Source: JAJECS01 sp965262745 | GTDB taxonomy: Bacteria; Chloroflexota; UBA11872 | Direction of reading: 5' to 3' | Length of the DNA: 64,000 nucleotides | Assembly (NCBI GenBank): GCA_965262745.1 | Contig: OZ253558.1 | Location: forward strand, 2,294,001 to 2,358,000 | Shown: positions 51,315-59,044 of the stretch, one piece after another | Numbering within the stretch: the stretch's first letter is position 1 | Layout: each line of letters starts with the position of its first letter | Program-made: the position numbers and the translations under genes | The notes under the pieces: model-generated | Told to the model about the DNA's origin: nothing | The model's input: only the letters and a program-made list of their open reading frames with translations | Databases searched by the model: none

Positions 51315-51342
51315 ATGGTAGCGCGCCTTGCCGCAGGGTCAA
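51315..51342 (-). promoter_or_regulatory. Promoter of the zinc-ribbon mini-protein
   Basis: On the minus strand TTGACC (51342-51337), 16-bp spacer, TACCAT (51320-51315). Transcription should start near 51308. The leader contains a CCAGGTC/GACCTGG stem-loop (51268-51287) ahead of the ribosome site. Confidence 0.6.
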
Positions 51343-51517
51343 AGCTCTTGACTCCTCGGGTAGTGAATGACACCGATCCGGGCTAGGGCTGCACCGCCTG
51401 CCTGCGCGGCGCGCGCCCATAGGTTCGCGGCGGGGCCGGACCGCCCTCCCACGGCCAAAGGCGTCTTGGCTACCAGAAGCCCGAGGCCTTACGCCGTCTG
51501 AAGCCAGCGCGGCGCCA

Positions 51518-52147
51518 TCAAGCCCACGACTGCGGCCGCGTGATGGTTCCTTGGTCGTCCGAAAGCGTGGCGGGGAACTGGCACTGGGGAAGCAGCGCCC
51601 GATCCAGGAGCTGGTAGCTGGTGGCGGCATCTTCCAAATGACGGCTCGCCATTTCCTTGGGGTCGACGATGTGCACCGGGAAACTGAAATCCCGCCGCAC
51701 CATCTGAATCGCTCCGGCGAAGTCGGAATCGCCCGTGATGACGAACGCGGCATGGCCATCACGCTTGGCCGCGTCGCGCGTCAGGTAGGCAGCCAGATTC
51801 GCATCGGAGCCCTTCTCCTCAGTCCGGATGACCTTGACGAGTGACCGTTTGCCTGGCTGCGAACTGGCGAGGGGCATCCGCACGGTATTCGACGCATAGT
51901 GTCCCAGGTGGACTTCCAACTCCGGGATGGTCTGCAAAGCGCGAAGGTATATCTGCTGTCGGAGCCGCTTCTGTGGATCGACTTTCCCGCTACGGATTAG
52001 CGCCGTGAAGTAGCGGATACGGTGGAGCGTGAACGCTGAGCCGAGGAGTCGCAGGGAGAGCGCTCGTAGATCCAACCACCGATGGGGCGTGCCCTTAAGA
52101 GTTCGGTAGTAGAGATTGAACGCGTCGACATAGACGTTGGCGTGCAT
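51518..52147 (-). CDS. NYN-domain protein (LabA/DUF88-like putative nuclease)
   Basis: 209 residues, almost entirely one NYN domain: NVYVDAFNLYY with the first Asp and Asn, a central strand-helix region with KGSDANLAAYLTRDAA, and AFVITGDSDFAGAIQMVRRDF with the conserved TGDSDF metal site, then VHIVDPKEMASRHL. This is the complete set of acidic residues, so it is probably an active metal-dependent RNase. AT content is somewhat higher than in neighbours. A terminator-like hairpin with six T lies just before its ATG, so the mRNA may be attenuated. Confidence 0.88.
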   Translation of the reverse strand: MHANVYVDAFNLYYRTLKGTPHRWLDLRALSLRLLGSAFTLHRIRYFTALIRSGKVDPQKRLRQQIYLRALQTIPELEVHLGHYASNTVRMPLASSQPGKRSLVKVIRTEEKGSDANLAAYLTRDAAKRDGHAAFVITGDSDFAGAIQMVRRDFSFPVHIVDPKEMASRHLEDAATSYQLLDRALLPQCQFPATLSDDQGTITRPQSWA

Positions 52148-52153
52148 GGATGG

Positions 52154-52184
52154 AAAAAAGAGAGGCCACCCGCAGGCAGCCTCT
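52154..52184 (-). terminator. Terminator-like hairpin directly before the NYN start codon
   Basis: On the minus strand AGAGGC and GCCTCT (forward 52161-52184) form a 6-bp stem with some inner pairs, followed by CTTTTTT, only 7 nt before the ATG at 52147. It could end transcripts from the Fe-S operon upstream or attenuate the NYN gene. Confidence 0.45.
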
Positions 52185-52447
52185 ATCCCAGCCGCCGAAG
52201 AGACTGGGGGAGTTGCCTATATGTTGGCCTGACGGCAGGCTACTGTCAACAGTATATCACATGTGTCCACAAAAACCGACATTATCGGCATTCACCTGGC
52301 CTAGGGCGGATTTCTCTACAAGTCCTATCCAATAGTCTGCCCCTACGGCTGCTAGCGAAGGAGGGCTCCGCGGCCCACGACCGCTCCTCCCCGATGCGGG
52401 CAGCCCGCGCACCCGTTTCCTGCCGCTGTCCGGCGTGGAAGCGATCC
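52185..52447. other. Intergenic region upstream of the third NYN gene
   Basis: About 260 bp. On the minus strand a TTGACA lies at about 52247, followed by an inverted repeat GCCTG-CCGT-CAGGC and an AT-rich CATATAG stretch, which suggests a promoter with an operator for the NYN gene, although the spacing to a -10 is longer than usual. No coding sequence is seen. Confidence 0.4.
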
Positions 52448-52858
52448 CTAAAGCGCGAGCGCTCCGCGCTTGTGCTCGCTGGCCACGGCGCGGCCGCTGG
52501 TGGTGAACGATTGTCCGCAGCCGCACGCGCTTTGGGCGTTGGGGTTGAGGAGCTTGAAGCCGCCGTCGATCAGCGCGTCGCTGTAGTCGAGCGTCGATCC
52601 CCGCAGCAGGTCGACGCTGGTGGCGTCGACGATAACCGTGATGCCGTGCGCGTCGATGGCCATGTCGCCCTCGCGCGGGCCGGGCTCGATCCCCATGGCG
52701 TAGCGGAAGTCGCCGCAGCCTGAGTCGGGCACCACTCGCACGCGCAGCACGGCGCTGGGCTTTTTCCGCTTGGCGCGCATGCGATTGAACTGGGCGGCCG
52801 CCGACGCGGTGATCGCCAGCACGTCCGTCTGAGCGGCCATCGGCAGCGAATCCATCAT
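52448..52858 (-). CDS. IscA/HesB-type iron-sulfur carrier
   Basis: 136 residues from the ATG at 52858, which has GGAGGGG upstream. The HesB fold is clear: LRVRVVPDSGCGDFRYAMG with the first Cys, DYSDALIDGGFKLLNPNA and the C-terminal CGCGQSF with the other two. It takes an Fe-S cluster from the scaffold to target proteins. It is the last gene of a leftward operon with a cysteine desulfurase and a SufR-like regulator, which supports the role. The first Cys block is SGCGDF rather than the usual SGCSGF. Confidence 0.9.
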   Translation of the reverse strand: MMDSLPMAAQTDVLAITASAAAQFNRMRAKRKKPSAVLRVRVVPDSGCGDFRYAMGIEPGPREGDMAIDAHGITVIVDATSVDLLRGSTLDYSDALIDGGFKLLNPNAQSACGCGQSFTTSGRAVASEHKRGALAL

Positions 52859-52894
52859 CTCGCGCCCCTCCAACCAGTGCGTCGCATCGGAAGT

Positions 52895-54112
52895 CTACGC
52901 CATCGATATGGCGGCGGTGGCATCAGGAATTCGCCGCAGTCGCTCGATCGCCTCGGCGATGATCGTCACGGCCTGCCGCATCTGCGGGACGATATTCGAG
53001 CGCCCCGTCGTGAGCCGCAGGCTGCTGCGCGCGATGTCCGCCGGGATGCCCATGGCCAGCAGAACATGAGACGGCTCGAGCGACGCCGAGGTGCAGGCGG
53101 AGCCGCTGGAGGCCGCGATCCCCGCCGCGTCGAGCCGCAGGAGCAGGGCCTCGCTGTCCACGCCCTCGACCACGAAGCTGGCGGAGTTCGGCAGCCGATG
53201 CTCAGCCGGCCCGGTGAGGCGCATCTGCGGTATCTGGGTTAGGCCCTCGATCAGGATGGCCGTCAACTCGGCGTTCGCGGCGTTGCTGGCCTCGCGCTCG
53301 ACATCCGCCCGGTCGAGAGCCGCCGCAAACCCCACCGCGCCGGCCACGTTCTCGGTCCCGGCGCGTCGGTTCCGCTCCTGAGACCCGCCGACGATCTGCG
53401 GCGCCAGGCGCACGCCCCGGCGCGCGTACAAGGCACCGACGCCCTTTGGGCCGTACACCTTGTGCGCCGCCAGCGAGAGCAGGTCCACGCCGAGCTCCGG
53501 CGTGGCCAAGCACAGGCTTCCGGCGGCCTGCACGGCATCGGTATGCACCAGCGCCGGGTGATCCGCCAGCGCCGCGGCAATCTCGGCCACGGGCTGCACC
53601 GTGCCAACCTCGTTGTTCGCGTACATCACGGACACCAGCGCCGTGTCGTCGCGCACGGCGCCGAGCACGTCGCTGGAATCCACGCGCCCATCGGCGTCCA
53701 CAGGCAGGTAGGTGGCCGCGAATCCATGCCGGCGCTCGAGTTGCTGCACGGTGTGCAGCACCGCGTGGTGCTCGACGGCGCTCGTCACCAGGTGGCGCCG
53801 TCCCTCTTGGTGCGCGCGCCAGGCCACTCCGCGGATCGCGAGATTGGCGGCCTCGCTGCCGCTGCCGGTGAACACGACCTCCACCGGATCGCACGCCAGC
53901 ACCGCGGCCACGCGCTCGCGGGCGTCGTCCAGCGCGGCGCGCGCCTGGCGGCCCTCCAGATACAAGCTGCTGGCATTCCCCGCGTTTGCCGTCAGATAGG
54001 GCAGCATGGCGGCCACGACGTCGGGATCGACCGGCGTCGTCGCCGCGTGGTCGAGGTAGACACGCCCGGCAGCGTCTACGCCGCCGCGGCCGTCCTCATC
54101 GCCGGATGGCAT
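52895..54112 (-). CDS. iscS: Cysteine desulfurase
   Basis: 405 residues. PLP enzyme of the NifS/IscS group: VYLDHAATTPVDPDVV opening, FTGSGSEAANLAI, SAVEHHAV, the PLP Lys in SLAAHKVYGPKGVG and the catalytic Cys loop SSGSACTSASLEPSHVL (the SAC loop of group I enzymes). It removes sulfur from cysteine for Fe-S clusters and tRNA thiolation. Its ATG at 54112 overlaps the regulator gene by 17 nt and the IscA-type gene is 36 nt downstream, so the three form an Fe-S operon. Confidence 0.93.
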   Translation of the reverse strand: MPSGDEDGRGGVDAAGRVYLDHAATTPVDPDVVAAMLPYLTANAGNASSLYLEGRQARAALDDARERVAAVLACDPVEVVFTGSGSEAANLAIRGVAWRAHQEGRRHLVTSAVEHHAVLHTVQQLERRHGFAATYLPVDADGRVDSSDVLGAVRDDTALVSVMYANNEVGTVQPVAEIAAALADHPALVHTDAVQAAGSLCLATPELGVDLLSLAAHKVYGPKGVGALYARRGVRLAPQIVGGSQERNRRAGTENVAGAVGFAAALDRADVEREASNAANAELTAILIEGLTQIPQMRLTGPAEHRLPNSASFVVEGVDSEALLLRLDAAGIAASSGSACTSASLEPSHVLLAMGIPADIARSSLRLTTGRSNIVPQMRQAVTIIAEAIERLRRIPDATAAISMA

Positions 54113-54710
54113 AGCAGCATGCCTGCTCGCCCGTTGGCGAGACCACCAGCTGCTCGACGTCGGCCTGCATCATCTTGCGGATGAATCGCAACTCGGATTC
54201 GCAGGCGGCGGTGCAGCCCTCGGCCACGCGCGCGACCGGACAGTTGTGCTCGCTCAGGCGGTAGCCGTCGTCGGTGGACTCGAGCTCCACCATATAGCCG
54301 CACTCATCCAGGATGCGGGCCACCTCGCGCACGCGGAGATCGAACGGCAAGCCGCGGACCCGCGGGATGAATTTGTCGAGCTGCTGGCGTTCGTGGCGTT
54401 CCAGGACGGCGCGCAGCAGCCCCTCGCCACCGAGTTCCAGGACCGCGTCGACCATGCAGGATGCGAGATCGTCGTAGGTGCGCTCGAAGGACTCGTGGCC
54501 CTTCCCCGTCAGGTGATAGCGGTAGCGGGGTCGGCCCGGGCGCCCCCGCACGGGATTCGCCGTGACGAGGCCGTCCGCCGTGAGGCTCTCCAGGTGAGGC
54601 CGGACGGCAGACGTACCGGTACCTACGTGGTCGGCGATATCGGGCGCGAACATCGCCCCGCCGACTTTGAGCGCCCGCAGAATTTCGTCGCGGGGGCTTA
54701 TAGTGCGCAA
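54096..54710 (-). CDS. SufR-like Fe-S-binding transcriptional regulator
   Basis: 204 residues from a TTG at 54710; a later ATG would cut into the DNA-binding helices. The N-terminus is a winged helix (SPRDEILRALKVGGAMFAPDIAD, then RPHLESLTADGLV and GRPGRPRYRYHLT). The C-terminus carries a cysteine cluster, NCPVARVAEGCTAACE and later ACCYAI, in the pattern of SufR, where an Fe-S cluster reports cellular Fe-S status. It is the first gene of the operon with iscS and the IscA-type gene, so self-repression is likely. It is divergent from the sigma factor. Confidence 0.82.
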   Translation of the reverse strand: MRTISPRDEILRALKVGGAMFAPDIADHVGTGTSAVRPHLESLTADGLVTANPVRGRPGRPRYRYHLTGKGHESFERTYDDLASCMVDAVLELGGEGLLRAVLERHERQQLDKFIPRVRGLPFDLRVREVARILDECGYMVELESTDDGYRLSEHNCPVARVAEGCTAACESELRFIRKMMQADVEQLVVSPTGEQACCYAIRR

Positions 54711-54778
54711 ATGGCACGCCCTACAGTGGTCCAGCCACTCGAAGCTATCACCGTAGCTGCGGGGCCAACAACTGAAAA

Positions 54779-54841
54779 TTGCGACTGAACGGTTAGGATT
54801 TACACAATTAGTGCAGAATTATCTGTAATAACGTGTAGAAT
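54779..54841 (+). promoter_or_regulatory. AT-rich divergent promoter region of the sigma factor and SufR operon
   Basis: This is the most AT-rich short stretch of the window. On the plus strand TTGCGA (54779) and TACACA (54801) are 16 bp apart, and a good -10 box TAGAAT lies at 54836-54841. The sigma factor GTG is 65 nt further. A SufR site could also lie here, but I see no clear inverted repeat. Confidence 0.45.
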
Positions 54842-54905
54842 GCCCTGACGAAACGACCAGTGCCCGTGCATCTGCGGGCACCCGCTGCGAACCGAGGAAC
54901 CTTCG

Positions 54906-55904
54906 GTGGCACCCGCGAGTGACGTGATGGCTTCCCCCGCACCGAGCGCCTGGGAAGACGCTCTCACCCATCTCGAGCCGCGTGAGCGCGTCCCGAGCGA
55001 TGAGACGGCGCCGGGCGGAAACACCGGCTGGGCGTCCGAGCCTGTCCCGTCCCCCCAACTCAGCGGGGGCGAGAGCGTGGAAGACACGCTGCGCCTCTAT
55101 CTGAATGAGATCAACCGCGTGCCGCTGCTCACGGCAGCCGAAGAGGTGGCGCTGGCAAAGCGCGTCGAGGCCGGCGATGCGTCGGCCAGCACGCACCTGA
55201 CCAGGGCGAACTTGCGCCTCGTCGTCAACGTCGCCAAGCGCTACGCCACCGGTGGCCTGCCGCTCTTGGATCTGATTCAAGAGGGCAATTTGGGCCTCAT
55301 GCAGGCTGTGGACCGCTTCGACTGGCGCCGCGGCTTCAAGTTCAGCACCTATGCCACGTGGTGGATCCGGCAGGCGATCACGCGTTCGCTGTCCAACGAT
55401 TCCCGCACGGTGCGGCTGCCGGTCCACGTCGTCGAGACGCTGCGCAAGATCCGCCGCATCGCGCCGGATCTCGCGACGCAGTTGGAGCGCAACCCCACGG
55501 CCGAGGAGTTGGGGGATGTGCTGAAGCTCGATCCCACCCGCATCGTCGAGATCGTGCGCGCCGGACGATCGCTCGTGTCGCTGGAGCAGCCGGTGGGCGA
55601 GGACGGCGAAGAGCCGCTGTCGGACTTCGTGGAGGACCCGGAGCCCGACGCGCCCGACGCCCGCCTGCTCATGGAATCGCTCAGCGACGATGTCGACCGC
55701 GCCCTCGCCATCCTGCCCGACCGCGAGCGCACCATTCTGACGCTGCGCTTCGGCCTCGACGGCAACGAGTCCTGGACGCTCGACGACATCGGCGCGCACT
55801 TTGGGCTCACGCGCGAGCGCATCCGCCAGTTGCAGGTCGAAGCGCTGCGCAAGCTCCAACGCTCACAGGCGGCCCAGCCGCTGCGCGAGTACCTGGCGAG
55901 CTAA
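54906..55904 (+). CDS. RNA polymerase sigma-70 factor, primary type (RpoD/SigA-like)
   Basis: 332 residues from a GTG at 54906 with AGGA 8 nt upstream. Region 1.2 (DTLRLYLNEINRVPLLTA), region 2 (NLRLVVNVAKRY, LLDLIQEGNLGLMQAVDRFDWRRGFKFSTYATWWIRQAI), region 3 (RLPVHVVETLRKIRR) and region 4 (LPDRERTILTLRFGLDG, then GLTRERIRQLQVEALRKL) are all complete. The region 2.4 and 4.2 helices are those of housekeeping factors that read TTGACA/TATAAT promoters. The N-terminus is short, with no region 1.1, so it may be either the main factor or a group 2 factor. Confidence 0.93.
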   Translation: MAPASDVMASPAPSAWEDALTHLEPRERVPSDETAPGGNTGWASEPVPSPQLSGGESVEDTLRLYLNEINRVPLLTAAEEVALAKRVEAGDASASTHLTRANLRLVVNVAKRYATGGLPLLDLIQEGNLGLMQAVDRFDWRRGFKFSTYATWWIRQAITRSLSNDSRTVRLPVHVVETLRKIRRIAPDLATQLERNPTAEELGDVLKLDPTRIVEIVRAGRSLVSLEQPVGEDGEEPLSDFVEDPEPDAPDARLLMESLSDDVDRALAILPDRERTILTLRFGLDGNESWTLDDIGAHFGLTRERIRQLQVEALRKLQRSQAAQPLREYLAS

Positions 55905-55937
55905 CAGCCCCAGCCGCGCGGACGCCGGCGGCCTCCA

Positions 55938-56060
55938 GTCATTCCGAGCGCACGCAAGGAATCTGCAGCCGCTGCGATGTCTTCAGCCGCGGTCGGCAGT
56001 GCCGCATTTCAGGCGCCCCGGGGACGAGCGTCCTAGCTTTCTCGCTCCGCTCGAAATGCC
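55938..56060. repeat. Dispersed element with GTCATTCCGA ends, copy 3
   Basis: 123 bp between sigma factor and nadA. The left end is GTCATTCCGAGCGCACGCAA and the right end TCGAAATGCC (8 of 10 positions match). It carries the same inner AAGGAATCT block as the other two copies, with a longer and different middle. It lies between convergent genes. Confidence 0.65.
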
Positions 56061-56080
56061 ACCTCGGGGCGGACGCCGGC

Positions 56081-57148
56081 TCAGGTGATCTCCAGCATGC
56101 GCTCGATCGCCCGCCGGGCACGCGCGCGCACACTTGCGTCCACCTCGATGCGGTAGCGGTTCTCGCGCAGCGACGCGAGCACTTCCTCGAGCGTGATCTC
56201 GTTCATGTGCGGGCAGCGCACGGAGCACAGGCGCACCATCTCTTTGTCGTGCGCCTCGGCGGCGATGTTGTCGCCCATGCTGCATTCGGTCAGCAACAGA
56301 TAGCGGGGCGCATCGGTTTCGGTGACGTAGCGCGTCATGGCGCCCGTCGATCCCGAGAAATCGGCAGCCGCGACGACTTCGGGGCTGCACTCGGGGTGCG
56401 CCAGCACCACCACGTCCGGAAACTGCTCCCGCACGTTGCGAATGTCCGCCACGGTGAACTGCTCGTGGACCTCGCACCGCCCATGCCAGCCCACGATCTC
56501 GTACTGCAGGCCCTGCGATTCGTCGGCCGCGCGGCGCTCTTGGGATACCGGCTGCGCGCTGGGAAACACGATCTGCTTTGACGTGGACGCCGCCACGTTG
56601 CGGGCCAAGTATTCGTCGGGGAGGAAGATCACCTGCTCCGCATCCAGCGACTCCACCACCTGCGCCGCGTTGCTCGAGGTGCAGCAGATGTCGGACTCCG
56701 CCTTCACGTCGGCGTAGGTGTTCACGTAGGTGACAACAGGCGTGCCCGGATAGCGCCGGCGGAGCTCTCGCACGTCCGCCGCCGTGATGGACGCCGCCAG
56801 CGAGCATCCCGCGCGGCGTGCCGGGAGCAGCACCGTGCGCTCGGGATTAAGGATCTTGGCCGTCTCGGCCATGAACCGGACGCCGCAGAACACGATCGGG
56901 TCCGCCTCGGTCGTGGCCGCGATGCGGCTGAGCTCCAGCGAGTCCCCGGTGTAGTCGCACACCGAGTGGAACAGCGCCGGCTCCATGTAGTTGTGGCCCA
57001 GGATCACCGCGCCGCGCTCCCGCTTGAGCTGATTGATGCGGTAGGCCAGCTCGGCCTTGATTGCCAACTCAGGCTCGGGCACCACGTCAGCAAGCTTCGA
57101 CCGCAGGTCGCGGTAGGTGTCCTCGATAGAGGGTGTTTCGACGGTCAT
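56081..57148 (-). CDS. nadA: Quinolinate synthase A
   Basis: 355 residues from the ATG at 57148 (open to 57196). NadA blocks: RGAVILGHNYMEPAL, IVFCGVRFMAETAKIL, PGTPVVTYVNTYADVKAESDICCTSSNA, IFLPDEYLARN. The three Cys of the 4Fe-4S cluster should be those in RRAGCSL, GRCEVH and LTECSMGDN. It condenses iminoaspartate with dihydroxyacetone phosphate in NAD synthesis. nadB and nadC are not in the window. The enzyme depends on Fe-S supply, which the operon at 52.4-54.7 kb can provide. Confidence 0.94.
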   Translation of the reverse strand: MTVETPSIEDTYRDLRSKLADVVPEPELAIKAELAYRINQLKRERGAVILGHNYMEPALFHSVCDYTGDSLELSRIAATTEADPIVFCGVRFMAETAKILNPERTVLLPARRAGCSLAASITAADVRELRRRYPGTPVVTYVNTYADVKAESDICCTSSNAAQVVESLDAEQVIFLPDEYLARNVAASTSKQIVFPSAQPVSQERRAADESQGLQYEIVGWHGRCEVHEQFTVADIRNVREQFPDVVVLAHPECSPEVVAAADFSGSTGAMTRYVTETDAPRYLLLTECSMGDNIAAEAHDKEMVRLCSVRCPHMNEITLEEVLASLRENRYRIEVDASVRARARRAIERMLEIT

Positions 57149-57290
57149 GGTCTTCGCAGCCGCGCCCCACACGTTGGCGCCGCTGGCTGGGGCCATTCGC
57201 CGGCGGCTCTGGGGCGTTCGGACGATGGGCTCTGCCGAGCCGATATGGTTAGTGATTCTCGCACGCGTCGCGCCGCGATACGAAATCGCG

Positions 57291-58322
57291 CTAGTCGAAC
57301 AGATCGAGCAAGGTCAGATAGGTCGCGTCCAGCCGGCGCGTGCGCCCCGCCACATCGGCCAGGGGCACCGGCACGATGCGATTGCGCTGCAAGGCGGTGA
57401 GCATGCCGTGGGTGCCGGCCGCCAGGTAATCGACCGCCGCAACCCCGCAGCGCGTCCCGAGGACGCGATCGAACGGCGTCGGCGGCCCGCCACGCTGCGT
57501 GTACCCAGGGACCACCGCGGGGACGTCGCGGCCCAGGGCGCGCTCCAGCGCGTCGGCCGCCGCGTGCCCCAATCCACGCGTCGCCAGCTGCACGTGCCCG
57601 AACCCGTCCGAGGCCTCGACCTCGGCCGGGCCGACCTCCAGGCCGGCGATCTCGGCGCCCTCGGCCACGACGATCACGCTGAAGGGCAAGCCGCGGGCGG
57701 CGCGCCCCTCCACGTGCGATACCAGCGCCGCAAGCTCGATCGGCCGCTCGGGCACGGCGATGTAGTCGGCCCTGCCGGCCAGGCCGCCCTCCGCCGCCAG
57801 CCAGCCGGCGTCCCGGCCCATCGTCTCCACAATGACCACCCGACGATGCGAAACCGCCGTGGTGCGTACGCGCCCCACGGCATTGGCAACGGTGGTCACG
57901 GCCGTGTGAAAGCCGATGCAGGCATCGGTGTGCGGGACGTCGTTGTCGATGGTCTTGGGAATACCGACGACCGGGTCGCCCTCGGCGGACATGCCGCCGG
58001 CGACGGACAGCGTGTCGTCGCCACCGATGACGACCAGCCCGTGCAGCTGGCAGTCGTCAAAGACTGCGCGGGCCCTGGCGAATGTCTCGGGGTCGCGCAG
58101 CGGGTTCGTGCGCGACGCGCCGAGCATGGTGCCGCCCACGTCGAGCATGGGGTCCGTGGCATCGATCGTCAGTGGCTCGGCCTCACGGTCGAGCACTCCC
58201 GCCCAGCCGTCGCGGAAGCCCAGCACGTCCCAGCCGAGGCGCGCCGCCCGGCGCACCACGGCGCGGATTGCGGCATTCAGTCCGGGACAGTCGCCCCCGC
58301 CGGTTAGGACGCCGATTTGCAT
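57291..58322 (-). CDS. 6-phosphofructokinase, pyrophosphate-dependent type by key residues
   Basis: 343 residues from the ATG at 58322. PFK blocks: GVLTGGGDCPGLNAAIR, LGASRTNP, IGGDDTLSVA (100-108), GIPKTIDNDV (120-129), ETMGRDAGWLA, PGYTQRGGPPTPFDR. At the two positions that set the phosphate donor it has Asp (GGDD, residue 103) and Lys (PKTIDND, residue 123), as in PPi-dependent enzymes, whereas ATP-PFK has Gly at both. It therefore probably works reversibly with PPi in glycolysis and gluconeogenesis. It stands alone as a transcription unit, divergent from the nitroreductase. Confidence 0.92.
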   Translation of the reverse strand: MQIGVLTGGGDCPGLNAAIRAVVRRAARLGWDVLGFRDGWAGVLDREAEPLTIDATDPMLDVGGTMLGASRTNPLRDPETFARARAVFDDCQLHGLVVIGGDDTLSVAGGMSAEGDPVVGIPKTIDNDVPHTDACIGFHTAVTTVANAVGRVRTTAVSHRRVVIVETMGRDAGWLAAEGGLAGRADYIAVPERPIELAALVSHVEGRAARGLPFSVIVVAEGAEIAGLEVGPAEVEASDGFGHVQLATRGLGHAAADALERALGRDVPAVVPGYTQRGGPPTPFDRVLGTRCGVAAVDYLAAGTHGMLTALQRNRIVPVPLADVAGRTRRLDATYLTLLDLFD

Positions 58323-58447
58323 TGCGCGCCGCCTGGCTACTGGTTCGGCCACAAGAGTGCCGCCCCAGAGTACCGCCGGCCCGCGCCCATGCGGTGCGAA
58401 TCGATACCATGACGCCGTAACGGGGAACCCCAAGCATTCGAGGTGCC

Positions 58448-59044
58448 GTGGATATCCTTACGGCGTTGCGCGATCGCCGCAGCATTAACGCCCTGACGGC
58501 CGACGTGCCGCCGCGGGCCACCATCCAGCGACTCTTGGACCTGGCCATCTGGGCGCCGAATCATCACATGACCGAACCCTGGCGGTTCCAGGTGATCGCC
58601 GGGGACGCGCGCCAGGCGATCGGCGAGGCCATCAGCGACGGCCTGCGCACCGAGATCGACGCCAACGACCCGGTCGCCGCCGGCGAGATCAAGGGCGCCC
58701 GCGCCAAGTTCTTGCGCGCGCCCGTCGTCATTGTCATCAGTCAGCCGCGGGCCGACGACCCGGTGACGGACCTGGAAGACTACGCCGCGTGCTGCTGCGC
58801 GGTGCAGAACATGCTGCTGGCAGCCCACGCCGAGGGCCTGGCAGCCAAGTGGCGCACCGGCGCCATCTGCGAGTACGAGGCCACCCGCCAGGCGCTGAGC
58901 TTGGGCGCCACGGACCGTCTCGTCGGGTTCATCTATCTGGGCTACCCATCGTCCAACGCGCCCCCCGACAAGCGGGTGCGCGCGGCGCCCGAGACCGCGT
59001 GGCTCGGCTGGGACGACGCGCCCGGGAGCGATGCGGGTGGCTGA
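58448..59044 (+). CDS. Nitroreductase family FMN protein
   Basis: 198 residues from a GTG at 58448, with GAGG upstream and a TACCAT -10-like box at 58405. The nitroreductase fold is shown by RDRRSINALTADVPP, APNHHMTEPWRFQVI (which recalls YdjA-type proteins), DYAACCCAVQNMLLAAHAEGLAAKW and VGFIYLGYP. It uses FMN and NAD(P)H; the natural substrate is unknown. It overlaps the amidase gene by 14 nt, so the two are translated together. Confidence 0.88.
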   Translation: MDILTALRDRRSINALTADVPPRATIQRLLDLAIWAPNHHMTEPWRFQVIAGDARQAIGEAISDGLRTEIDANDPVAAGEIKGARAKFLRAPVVIVISQPRADDPVTDLEDYAACCCAVQNMLLAAHAEGLAAKWRTGAICEYEATRQALSLGATDRLVGFIYLGYPSSNAPPDKRVRAAPETAWLGWDDAPGSDAGG

